Shown here one piece after another: positions 30,094 through 37,776 of a stretch of 64,000 nucleotides of DNA (positions are counted from its first letter, which is position 1; each line of letters begins with the position of its first letter). A model generated the notes under the pieces. It saw only the letters and a list, made by a program, of their open reading frames with translations. It did no database searches and was not told where the DNA came from. This stretch comes from Cryobacterium glucosi (GTDB taxonomy: Bacteria; Actinomycetota; Actinomycetes; Actinomycetales; Microbacteriaceae), in NCBI RefSeq assembly GCF_004402235.1, contig NZ_SOFS01000032.1:368-64367 (forward strand), read 5' to 3'. A program made the translations under genes and the position numbers.

Positions 30094-30132
30094 ATCAGGA
30101 TAGTCGGTGATGAACAGATGAGGGAGGTCCCG

Positions 30133-30837
30133 ATGGTGCTGTCAACGGTGCTTGAACGACCCGAAACGTCCGTGATCGACGCATTAGAATTGTCCGTGAT
30201 GACAACTGACGCGATCGACCTGCGAGACCTGTTCGAAGAACAGGCGATGCCCTACATCGACCAGCTCTACGCCGCAGCAATGCGGATGACGCGCAATCCC
30301 TCGGATGCGCAGGACCTGGTCCAGGAGACGTTCGTCAAGTCGTTCGCCGCGTTCAAGCAGTTCGAGCAGGGCACCAATCTCAAAGCGTGGCTCTACCGCA
30401 TCCTCACGAACACGTTCATCAACACCTATCGCAAGAAGCAGCGCGAGCCCTACCAGGGCACCATCGACGACCTCGAAGACTGGCAGCTCGGGGGCGCCGA
30501 ATCGACGACCGCGATGGCGAGTCGCTCGGCAGAGGCCGAAGCGATCGATCACCTGCCGGACAGCGCCGTGAAGGACGCCCTGCAGTCCATCCCGGAAGAC
30601 TTCCGGCTGGCCGTGTACTTCGCCGACGTCGAGGGCTTCTCCTACCAGGAGATCGCCGAAATCATGAAAACACCGATCGGCACCGTGATGAGCCGCCTGC
30701 ACCGTGGCCGGCGACTCCTGCGTGACCTGTTGGCCGGCTATGCGCTCGAGCGCGGCCTGGGCTCAGCCCAGCCCGCATCCGGGACCCCGGCTGCAACGGG
30801 CCGGGCCGGCCGTAACACCTCTGGGAGCACGAAATGA
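30133..30837 (+). CDS. sigR: ECF sigma factor SigR (SigH)
   Basis: 234 aa from ATG 30133 (GGGAGG 6 nt upstream), or 212 aa from ATG 30199. Group ECF12 sigma factor for thiol-oxidative stress. Region 2 spans about 45-115 with [20 protein letters not shown], and region 4 contains [20 protein letters not shown]. It overlaps rsrA (ATGA). Two starts, one behind a SigR-type promoter and one behind an internal TAGAAT box, echo the long unstable and short stable SigR forms of Streptomyces. An in-frame ATG at 30118 is also possible. Confidence 0.93.
   Translation: MVLSTVLERPETSVIDALELSVMTTDAIDLRDLFEEQAMPYIDQLYAAAMRMTRNPSDAQDLVQETFVKSFAAFKQFEQGTNLKAWLYRILTNTFINTYRKKQREPYQGTIDDLEDWQLGGAESTTAMASRSAEAEAIDHLPDSAVKDALQSIPEDFRLAVYFADVEGFSYQEIAEIMKTPIGTVMSRLHRGRRLLRDLLAGYALERGLGSAQPASGTPAATGRAGRNTSGSTK
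30185..30190 (+). promoter_or_regulatory. Internal -10 box for the short SigR form
   Basis: TAGAAT lies 5 nt before an in-frame GTG (30196) and 8 nt before ATG 30199, the start that aligns with other SigR proteins. It would give a leaderless housekeeping transcript. Confidence 0.45.
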
Positions 30838-31076
30838 CCGATTGCGGCTGCGAGAAGGCCAAGGCCGAACTCGAGGAATACCTCCACAACGAACTCTGCG
30901 GCGAGGACACCGCCGATATCCAGGAGCACCTGGCCCACTGCACGGACTGCAGCAGCGAACACCTCGTCGGGCGCACCCTGACCGAGGCCGTGCAGCGCGC
31001 CTGCCGGGAGATCGCTCCGGAAGACCTCCGCGACCAGGTGTTGCTCAAACTGCGTACCATCCAGTCCTCGCACTGA
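30834..31076 (+). CDS. rsrA: Zinc-binding anti-sigma factor RsrA
   Basis: 80 aa redox-sensitive anti-sigma factor. The ZAS motif H32-x3-C36-x2-C39 is present, with further cysteines at 4, 6 and 22 and His18 able to complete zinc binding. Disulphide formation would release zinc and SigR. It overlaps sigR by 4 bp, so the two are translationally coupled. A 17-bp tandem duplication contains its stop codon. Confidence 0.93.
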   Translation: MTDCGCEKAKAELEEYLHNELCGEDTADIQEHLAHCTDCSSEHLVGRTLTEAVQRACREIAPEDLRDQVLLKLRTIQSSH

Positions 31077-31104
31077 CTCCCGCCTGGCACTGACTCCTGC
31101 CTGG
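31071..31104 (+). repeat. 17-bp tandem duplication at rsrA stop
   Basis: CACTGACTCCCGCCTGG (31071-31087) and CACTGACTCCTGCCTGG (31088-31104) differ at one base. The first copy contains the rsrA TGA. Confidence 0.9.
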
Positions 31105-31148
31105 CGTGTCCCTCGCGGCACCGTCGTTCGGCGGATGCCCGTGACGGG

Positions 31149-32063
31149 TCACCCGGCGGACTGGCTGGTTTCGACGTCACTCTCGTCGACGTCGATGAAG
31201 GCGGCATCCGCGAAGGCAGCGTCGTCGCCGACGCCGGTCGCGACCGTTTCCGTCGTTGTGGCGTCGTCCCTGGCCGCGCCGGTCGGCGTGCCGGCCTCGA
31301 CCGAACCCAGGTAGAACATCGCTCCCGTCGGGTCTGCGACCTGGGCGAAGGTGCCGAACTCCGAGTCCCACGGCTCGCGAAGCACCGCGCCGCCCAGCTC
31401 GACGACCCGGGCGGCGGCCGTTGCCGCGTCCGGGACGCCGAAGTACACCGCCCAGTGCGAGGGAACACCCTCCGGGAGGAACGCCGTCGAGTCCATGACC
31501 CCGGCGACGGGCATGCCCTCCGGCCCGATCGTGCTGTACCGGAATTCCGGGGTGTCGCTCAGGACCTGCGGGTCCCAGCCGAAGACGGTCGCGTAGAACG
31601 GCAGGGCGGCGTCGTAGTCCCGACTGCTGAGTTCGTGCCAGATCGGTGTCCCCGGCCGGGCGACGGTGTGGAAGCCGTCGAACTCAATGGGCTGCCAGAT
31701 GCCGACCGCGGCGCCGGAGGGGTCCGTGAGCACCGCGGTGCGTCCCATCCCGCCGACCGTGAGCGGCTCCAGGAGCACCTGGCCTCCGGCTGCGACCGCG
31801 GCCGTCACCGTGTCGTCGACGTCGTCGACCGAGAGGTAGACGAGCCACGCGTCCGGCGCGTTCGACCCGTCAGGGGCGGCGGCCATTCCTGCGACATCTG
31901 CGGCTCCGCGCGAGAAGGTCACGTAGTTGCCGTATTCGGGTCCGGATTCGCTCGCGTGCCACCCGAAGAGCTGGGTGTAGAACTCACGGTCCTTCGAGGG
32001 ATCCGAGGTCATCAGGTCGTTCCAGCAGGGTTCGCCGAGCCGGGTCACATCGCGGGTGGACAC
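31149..32063 (-). CDS. VOC family protein with two glyoxalase-like domains
   Basis: 304 aa. Two tandem VOC domains (about 8-125 and 138-255) each begin with the similar motif CWNDLMTSDPSKDREFY / IWHELSSRDYDAALPFY. This resembles mycobacterial Cfp30B/TB27.3-type proteins; substrate unknown. An acidic, probably disordered tail of about 45 residues follows. GTG 32063 is preceded by AAGGAG. A copy of the dispersed palindromic repeat lies about 100 bp upstream. Confidence 0.82.
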   Translation of the reverse strand: MSTRDVTRLGEPCWNDLMTSDPSKDREFYTQLFGWHASESGPEYGNYVTFSRGAADVAGMAAAPDGSNAPDAWLVYLSVDDVDDTVTAAVAAGGQVLLEPLTVGGMGRTAVLTDPSGAAVGIWQPIEFDGFHTVARPGTPIWHELSSRDYDAALPFYATVFGWDPQVLSDTPEFRYSTIGPEGMPVAGVMDSTAFLPEGVPSHWAVYFGVPDAATAAARVVELGGAVLREPWDSEFGTFAQVADPTGAMFYLGSVEAGTPTGAARDDATTTETVATGVGDDAAFADAAFIDVDESDVETSQSAG

Positions 32064-32162
32064 AGCAACACTCCTTCGGTCGCGTCGCGGTCCCTGTCAC
32101 CTTCGAGGTCGCGATCGCGGCCAGCCTACGACCGGGCCCGTCTCCGGGCAATGCCCGTGCCC

Positions 32163-32206
32163 TTCCGGTCGAGAGTGCCCGCCAGAACGGGAACTCTCGA
32201 CCGGAA
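32163..32206. repeat. Dispersed palindromic repeat, copy 1
   Basis: Perfect 14-bp arms TTCCGGTCGAGAGT / ACTCTCGACCGGAA around a 16-nt spacer that contains CCCG...CGGG, followed by AAGGTA. The second copy is at 59935-59978. It lies 8 bp beyond the kgd stop and may also end transcription. Confidence 0.9.
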
Positions 32207-32214
32207 AGGTACGC

Positions 32215-35200
32215 CTAGAGGGTGAGCGCGTTCCTCAGCAGGTCGACCTGTTCGGCGGCGTGCCGCTTCGCGGAGCCGGCCGCCGGCGATGCGGAGGCGG
32301 CCCGGGAGAACACCCGAACCGGGCGCTTGACGACCTTGCTGGTGCTGAAGTAGAAGAACGGCCAGGCGCCCTGGTTTTCCGGCTCATCCTGCACCCAGGC
32401 GAGTTCGGCGTCCGGGTACTGGGCGACGACCTGCTGAATCTCGGCTGCGGGCAGCGGGTAGAACTGCTCGATCCGCACGAGTGCGATCTCGGGGTTCGGG
32501 TTCTTCTCGAGCTCGCTGAGCAGGTCGTAGTAGAGCTTGCCCGCCATGAACAGCACGCGCTTGACAGCGGACTTGTCTGTGATGCGCGCGTCGTCGATCA
32601 CGGGCTCGAAACGTCCGCTGGTGAAGTCGGCGACCGCGCTCGTCGCGCCGCGCAGGCGGAGCATCGACTTGGGCGTGAAGACCACGAGCGGGCGCCGCGG
32701 GCGCATGTACGCCTGGCGGCGCAGCAGGTGGAAGTACGAGGCCGGCGTCGAGGGGCGGGCGACGGTCATGTTGTTCTCGGCGCACAGCTGGAGGTAGCGT
32801 TCGATCCTCGCCGAGGAGTGGTCGGGACCCTGGCCCTCGTACCCGTGCGGGAGGAGGAGCACGACGGAGGACCGCTGGCCCCACTTCTGCTCGGCGGAGG
32901 ACACGAACTCGTCGATCACGGTCTGGGCGCCGTTGGCGAAGTCGCCGAACTGGGCCTCCCAGAGAACGAGCGCGTCGGCGCGTTCGACGGAGTAGCCGTA
33001 CTCGAAGCCCATCGCCGCGTATTCGCTCAGGAGCGAGTCGTAGATCCAGAACCGGGCCTGGTCCTCGCTGAGGTTCGCGAGCGGCAGCCATTCCTGGCCG
33101 TTGATGCGGTCGTGGAGAACGGCGTGACGCTGCACGAAGGTGCCGCGGCGGGCATCCTGGCCGGCGAAGCGCACCGGGGTGCGCTCGAGCAGGAGGGAAC
33201 CGAGGGCGAGGAGCTCACCGAACGCCCAGTCGATGTTGCCGTTCCGGCTCATGTCCGCACGCTTCTGCATGAGCTGCTGGAGCTTGTTGTGGACCGTGAA
33301 GCCGGCGGGCTTGTTGAGGAAGGCATCCCCGATGAGGTGCACGACCGCCTCGGGGACGCCCGTGGTCGCAGGCTCGCCGACGGCTTCGTCCTGGAGGTTG
33401 TTGCCGGAGGACAGGCCCTGGCTGCCGACGACCGGAATCGACGAGGACTGCGCGGCGTGCGTCTCCATGAACGCGCGTTCGAGGCGGTCCTGGAAGTCGG
33501 CGTGCGCGGCCTCGTACTCTGCCTCGGTGATGTCGCCACGTCCGACGAGCGCCTCGGTGTAGAGCTTCCGCACCGAGCGCTTGGCCTCGATCAGGTTGTA
33601 CATCAGGGGCTGGGTCATCGAGGGGTCGTCGCCCTCGTTGTGGCCACGCCTGCGGTAGCAGATCAGGTCGATCACGACGTCGCGCTTGAACTCCTGGCGG
33701 TAGGCGAATGCGAGCTCAGCGACCCGCACGACGGCCTCGGGGTCGTCGCCGTTCACGTGGAAGATCGGCGCCTGGATGGTCTTCGCGACGTCCGTCGAAT
33801 ACACCGAGGTGCGCGCGTCGAGGGGCAGCGTCGTGAAGCCGACCTGGTTGTTGACGACGAGGTGGATCGTGCCGCCGGTGCGGAAGCCGCGCAGCTGGGA
33901 CATCTGCAGCGTTTCGAGCACGATGCCCTGGCCGGCCATGGCTGCGTCGCCGTGCACGAGCACGGGGAGGGTCGAGAAGGTGCCGATCGGCTTGCGGTCC
34001 TGCTTGGCGCGCACGATGCCCTCGAGGACGCCGTCGACGGCTTCGAGGTGCGAGGGGTTCGCGGCGAGGTACACCGGGATCTCCACGCCGTTGTTTCCGC
34101 GGAAGCTGCCCTCCGTGCCGAGGTGGTACTTGACGTCCCCTGAGCCCTGCACGCTTCTGGGGTCCTGGGTGCCCTCGAACTCGCGGAAGATCTGGCCGTA
34201 GGTCTTTCCGGCGATGTTGGTGAGCACGTTCAGCCGGCCACGGTGGGCCATGCCGATCGCGACGCCGTCGAGGCCGGCATTCGCCGCACCTTCGAGGATC
34301 GCGTCGAGGAGCGGGATGGTGGACTCGCCGCCCTCGAGGCTGAACCGCTTCTGGCCGACGTACTTGGTCTGCAGGAAGGTCTCGAAGGCCTCGGCCTCGT
34401 TGAGCTTTCCGAGGATGCGCATCTGCTCGTCATGCGTGGGCTTGACGTAGGTCTTCTCCATCTTTTCCTGCATCCACTTGCGCTGGGCAGGGTCCTGGAT
34501 GTGCATGTACTCGATGCCGGTCGTGCGGCAGTAGGAGTCGCGGAGCACACCGAGGATGTCGCGGAGCAGCATCAGCCGCTGGCTGCCGAAGCCGCCCGTG
34601 ACGAACTGGCGGTCGAGGTCCCAGAAGGTCAGGCCGTGGTTGGCGATGTCGAGGTCGGGGTGGGTGCGCTGGGTGTATTCGAGCGGGTCGACGTCGGCCA
34701 TCAGGTGTCCGCGGACCCGGTAGGCGTTGATCAGTTCCTGCACGCGCGCGGTCTTGTCGACGGCGCTCGCGAGGTCGACGCTGATGTCGGGCGCCCAGTG
34801 GATCGGGTCGTATGGAATGCGCAGCGCCGCGAAGATGTCTTCGTAGAAGTGGTGCCCGCCGATGAGGAGCTCGTGCACGATCTTGAGGAATTCGCCGGAG
34901 CCGGCGCCCTGGATGACGCGGTGGTCGTAGGTGCTCGTGAGGGTGATGGTCTTGGAGATGGCCAGGCCGGTGAGCGTCTTGACGCTCGCACCCTGGAACT
35001 CGGCCGGGTAGTCGAGGGCGCCGGCGCCGATGATGCAGCCCTGCCCCTTCATCAGCCTGGGGACGGAGTGCACGGTCCCGATGCCGCCCGGGTTGGTGAG
35101 CGAAACGGTCGCGCCGGAGAAGTCGTCGGCGGTCAGCTTGTTCTTGCGCGCGCGGGTGACGAGGTCTTCGTAGGACGACAGGTACTCGCCGAAGGTCATG

Positions 35201-35997
35201 GTGTCCGCACGCTTGATCGCGGGGACCATCAGGGCGCGGGTGCCGTCCGGCTTGGGCAGGTCGATCGCGATGCCGAGGCCGACGTGGGCGGGAGCGACGA
35301 CGGAGGGCTTTCCGTCGATCTCGTCGTACCAGACGTTCTGGCTCGGGAACATCTTGAGGGCCTTGATCAGCGCCCAGCCGATCAGGTGCGTGAAGGAGAC
35401 CTTGCCACCGCGGGACCTGCGCATGTGGTTGTTCATCACGATGCGGTTGTCGATCAGGAGCTTGGCCGGGATGGTGCGCACGCTCGTCGCCGTTGGCACG
35501 GTGAGGCTCGTGGCCATGTTGGCGGCGAGGCTCTTCTGCATGCCGCGGAGCGGGGTGACGAGGTCCTGCGTCTCGGCAGGGCCAGCCGGCGCCGGCTGAC
35601 CCTTGACCGGCGCGTCGGCAGGGACGGGGAGCGAACGCGGGGCGGTCGAGGTGGTGCGGGCGGTGCGCTGGCCGCCGATGATCGCGATCGGTGCCGTGAT
35701 CGGGGCGGGCTCGACCGGGGCGGATGCGACGGGGGCCGGTGCGACCGGGGTTGCTGCTGCGGGGGCGGATGCCGCCGTCTGGGCCGGCTGCGCGGCCTCG
35801 GCAGCGGGTGATTCCGCGTCGTGGCCTGCCCCGTTCGCGGTCTGGTGGTAGCTCTCCAGCACGGGCCACCAGGACTCATCCACCGAGTTCTTGTCGACGA
35901 GGTACCGTTCGTACAGCTCGTCGACGAGCCACTCGTTCGCTCCGAATTCACCCGACGTTGCTTCGTCGGATCCACTACCGGTCAACTGGCTCGACAC
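32215..35997 (-). CDS. kgd: Multifunctional 2-oxoglutarate decarboxylase/dehydrogenase (Kgd/SucA)
   Basis: 1260 aa TCA-cycle enzyme. The N-terminal segment (about 15-45, EWLVDELYERYLVDKNSVDE) binds partners. An Ala/Pro-rich linker follows (about 55-120), then a dihydrolipoamide acyltransferase-like domain (about 140-370) with YDHRVIQGAGSG. The thiamine-diphosphate E1 region includes GMAHRGRLNVL, HGDAAMAGQGIV and YRRRGHNEGDDPS. The fusion of an E2 catalytic domain to E1 is the actinobacterial form; it lacks a lipoyl domain. GTG start at 35997. Divergent from guaB1. Confidence 0.95.
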   Translation of the reverse strand: MSSQLTGSGSDEATSGEFGANEWLVDELYERYLVDKNSVDESWWPVLESYHQTANGAGHDAESPAAEAAQPAQTAASAPAAATPVAPAPVASAPVEPAPITAPIAIIGGQRTARTTSTAPRSLPVPADAPVKGQPAPAGPAETQDLVTPLRGMQKSLAANMATSLTVPTATSVRTIPAKLLIDNRIVMNNHMRRSRGGKVSFTHLIGWALIKALKMFPSQNVWYDEIDGKPSVVAPAHVGLGIAIDLPKPDGTRALMVPAIKRADTMTFGEYLSSYEDLVTRARKNKLTADDFSGATVSLTNPGGIGTVHSVPRLMKGQGCIIGAGALDYPAEFQGASVKTLTGLAISKTITLTSTYDHRVIQGAGSGEFLKIVHELLIGGHHFYEDIFAALRIPYDPIHWAPDISVDLASAVDKTARVQELINAYRVRGHLMADVDPLEYTQRTHPDLDIANHGLTFWDLDRQFVTGGFGSQRLMLLRDILGVLRDSYCRTTGIEYMHIQDPAQRKWMQEKMEKTYVKPTHDEQMRILGKLNEAEAFETFLQTKYVGQKRFSLEGGESTIPLLDAILEGAANAGLDGVAIGMAHRGRLNVLTNIAGKTYGQIFREFEGTQDPRSVQGSGDVKYHLGTEGSFRGNNGVEIPVYLAANPSHLEAVDGVLEGIVRAKQDRKPIGTFSTLPVLVHGDAAMAGQGIVLETLQMSQLRGFRTGGTIHLVVNNQVGFTTLPLDARTSVYSTDVAKTIQAPIFHVNGDDPEAVVRVAELAFAYRQEFKRDVVIDLICYRRRGHNEGDDPSMTQPLMYNLIEAKRSVRKLYTEALVGRGDITEAEYEAAHADFQDRLERAFMETHAAQSSSIPVVGSQGLSSGNNLQDEAVGEPATTGVPEAVVHLIGDAFLNKPAGFTVHNKLQQLMQKRADMSRNGNIDWAFGELLALGSLLLERTPVRFAGQDARRGTFVQRHAVLHDRINGQEWLPLANLSEDQARFWIYDSLLSEYAAMGFEYGYSVERADALVLWEAQFGDFANGAQTVIDEFVSSAEQKWGQRSSVVLLLPHGYEGQGPDHSSARIERYLQLCAENNMTVARPSTPASYFHLLRRQAYMRPRRPLVVFTPKSMLRLRGATSAVADFTSGRFEPVIDDARITDKSAVKRVLFMAGKLYYDLLSELEKNPNPEIALVRIEQFYPLPAAEIQQVVAQYPDAELAWVQDEPENQGAWPFFYFSTSKVVKRPVRVFSRAASASPAAGSAKRHAAEQVDLLRNALTL

Positions 35998-36114
35998 AGC
36001 CGGTTCCCACTCTCTGCGTTGAATTTTGGATATCCCCGGCCGAAAATCGCCGGTTCGGTCTGCCCGCCCAGCCTAAACCAATCGCGCATGGCTGCGGGTA
36101 TCGATGCGGGGGGC

Positions 36115-36120
36115 TAGCGT
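36115..36120 (+). promoter_or_regulatory. Leaderless -10 box of guaB1
   Basis: TAGCGT stands 7 nt before ATG 36128, identical in sequence and spacing to the box before the gene at 19255. Confidence 0.55.
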
Positions 36121-36127
36121 TATTTGC

Positions 36128-37567
36128 ATGCAGTTCTATGGAGCGATCCCCAGCCACGATCTCACGTATTCCGACGTCTTCCTGGTGCCGAGCGAATCGG
36201 CCGTCACGAGCAGGCTCGACGTCTCCCTCGCGCCCGGAGACGGGACAGGGGCCACCATCCCTGTCGTGTCCGCGAACATGAACTCGGTGACCGGTCCCCG
36301 GCTCGCCGCGTCCCTCGCACGCCGCGGCGGACTCGGCGTGCTGCCGCAGGACATGCACCTGCAGGAACTCGACGCCGCGATCCGCTGGGTGAAGGACCAG
36401 TCGACCCGTTTCGACACCCCGTTCATCTTCGGGCCGGGTGAAACGGTCGCGAGCGCCCTGCGCCAGGTGCCCCCCGTCGCCGGCCAGGGCATCGTCGTCA
36501 ACGACGCCCGCGGCGCATACCTCGGCTGCATCGACGCCGCCAGGCTCGGCACCGCCCTGCCGGACGCCCAGCTCGGCGACCTGCTGCACGGCCCGCTGAC
36601 GTCCCTCGACGCCGAGGACATCGACGGCCCGCGCCGCGCCTTCGACGTGATGACCGCCGCGGAACTCGACTTCGCCCCCGTGCTCCGCCACGGCGTCATG
36701 GTCGGCACCCTGAGCCGCAAGAGCGCGCTCCGCTCGACCCTCTATCAGCCCTCCGTCGATGCCCACGGGCGTCTGCTCGTCGCCGCGGCGATCGGCATCA
36801 ACGGCGACGTGGCCGCGAAGGCACGCGCGCTCGTCGCCGCCGGTGTCGACGTCCTCGTCGTCGACACCGCGCACGGGCACCAGGCCGGCATGCTGCGGGC
36901 GCTCGGCATCGTCGCAGGGCTCGGCCTCGGCATCCCGATCGTCGCAGGCAACGTCGTGACCGCGGATGCCGTCAACGACCTGGTCGGGGCGGGCGCCACC
37001 ATCGTGAAGGTCGGCGTCGGACCCGGCGCGATGTGCACGACCCGGATGATGACCGCCGTCGGCCGGCCGCAGTTCTCCGCCGTGCTCGAGACCGCAGCCG
37101 CCGCGCGCGAACTCGGCGCGCACGTCTGGGCGGACGGCGGGGTGCGCTACCCCAGGGACGTGGCGCTCGCACTCGCCGCCGGCGCGGCATCCGTCATGAT
37201 CGGCTCGTGGTTCGCCGGCACCATCGAGGCGCCTGGCCTGCTCGACACGGATGCCTCCGGCGCGGTCTACAAGGAGAGCTGGGGCATGGCATCGACCAAG
37301 GCCGTTCAGGAACGCTTCGACAGGCTCGACCCGTACGAGCTCGCACGGAAGACCCTCTTCGCAGAGGGCATCTCGAGCTCGAAGATCTACCTCGACCCGC
37401 TCCGTCCCTCACTCGAGGACCTGCTCGACATGATCACCTCCGGTGTGCGCAGCTCGTTCAGCTACGCGGGCGCGACCAACCTCGACGAATTCCACGAGCG
37501 CTCCCTCGTCGGGATCCAGTCGGCCGCCGGCTACGAGGAGGGCAAGGCCCTCCCCGTCTCCTGGTAG
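36128..37567 (+). CDS. guaB1: GuaB1 family IMP dehydrogenase-related protein
   Basis: 479 aa TIM-barrel enzyme of the IMPDH/GMP reductase superfamily. Catalytic loop GVGPGAMCTTR has Cys303, the substrate loop NMNSVTGPRLA is at 50-60, and a degenerate CBS-like region spans about 95-205. GuaB1 proteins in mycobacteria have been reported to act as GMP reductase (GMP to IMP) rather than IMPDH; assigning that here is by family. Start ATG 36128 fits the -10 box. Followed by a hairpin terminator. Confidence 0.88.
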   Translation: MQFYGAIPSHDLTYSDVFLVPSESAVTSRLDVSLAPGDGTGATIPVVSANMNSVTGPRLAASLARRGGLGVLPQDMHLQELDAAIRWVKDQSTRFDTPFIFGPGETVASALRQVPPVAGQGIVVNDARGAYLGCIDAARLGTALPDAQLGDLLHGPLTSLDAEDIDGPRRAFDVMTAAELDFAPVLRHGVMVGTLSRKSALRSTLYQPSVDAHGRLLVAAAIGINGDVAAKARALVAAGVDVLVVDTAHGHQAGMLRALGIVAGLGLGIPIVAGNVVTADAVNDLVGAGATIVKVGVGPGAMCTTRMMTAVGRPQFSAVLETAAAARELGAHVWADGGVRYPRDVALALAAGAASVMIGSWFAGTIEAPGLLDTDASGAVYKESWGMASTKAVQERFDRLDPYELARKTLFAEGISSSKIYLDPLRPSLEDLLDMITSGVRSSFSYAGATNLDEFHERSLVGIQSAAGYEEGKALPVSW

Positions 37568-37585
37568 CGGTCGCTTCCTGACAAT

Positions 37586-37618
37586 CGGGTCCGGGTGTGC
37601 CACGCGCACCCGGTCCCG
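37586..37618 (+). terminator. guaB1 terminator
   Basis: CGGGTCCGGGTG and CACCCGGTCCCG form a stem with a symmetric T-T mismatch around a short loop, about 20 bp after the guaB1 stop. Confidence 0.6.
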
Positions 37619-37634
37619 CACGGGACCTGCACGG

Positions 37635-37640
37635 TATAGT
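37635..37640 (+). promoter_or_regulatory. Promoter of the corC-like operon leader
   Basis: TATAGT, one of the best -10 matches in the window, lies 10 nt before ATG 37651. Transcription would start near 37647, essentially at the leader ORF. Confidence 0.55.
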
Positions 37641-37650
37641 TGGATGAATA

Positions 37651-37776
37651 ATGGACGACCCTCCTCCTGCGAATTCGCCCAGTGACCGTTCTCCCCGTGA
37701 GAACGGTTTTCCCCTTGTGACGACAGCTGCAACGACAGCTGAAACGACAGCGGACGCCGGGCCCCGCGATGTTTGA
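37651..37776 (+). CDS. Leader peptide ORF upstream of CorC-like gene
   Basis: 41 codons. It begins MDDPPPANSPSDRSPRENG, rich in Asp and Pro, and its second half is a Thr-Thr-Ala repeat encoded by three 12-bp units (37720-37755). It reads through a terminator-like hairpin and overlaps the start of the corC-like gene by 8 bp in another frame. That gene has no Shine-Dalgarno sequence, so translation is probably coupled. I infer a regulatory leader peptide, not a stable protein. Acidic/Pro-rich starts resemble Mg2+-sensing leader peptides such as MgtL. Confidence 0.55.
   Translation: MDDPPPANSPSDRSPRENGFPLVTTAATTAETTADAGPRDV
37685..37710 (+). terminator. Attenuator-like intrinsic terminator in leader ORF
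   Basis: ACCGTTCTC-CCCGT-GAGAACGGT is a perfect 9-bp stem with a 5-nt loop. The T ending the stem and three more T form TTTT. It lies wholly inside the leader ORF, codons 12-20, between the promoter and the transporter gene. Confidence 0.65.

Noticed and set aside
37644-37685. 13-codon ORF starting at ATG 37644
   Set aside because: It begins only 3 nt after the -10 box, so it would lie at or before the transcription start; the ORF at 37651 fits better.
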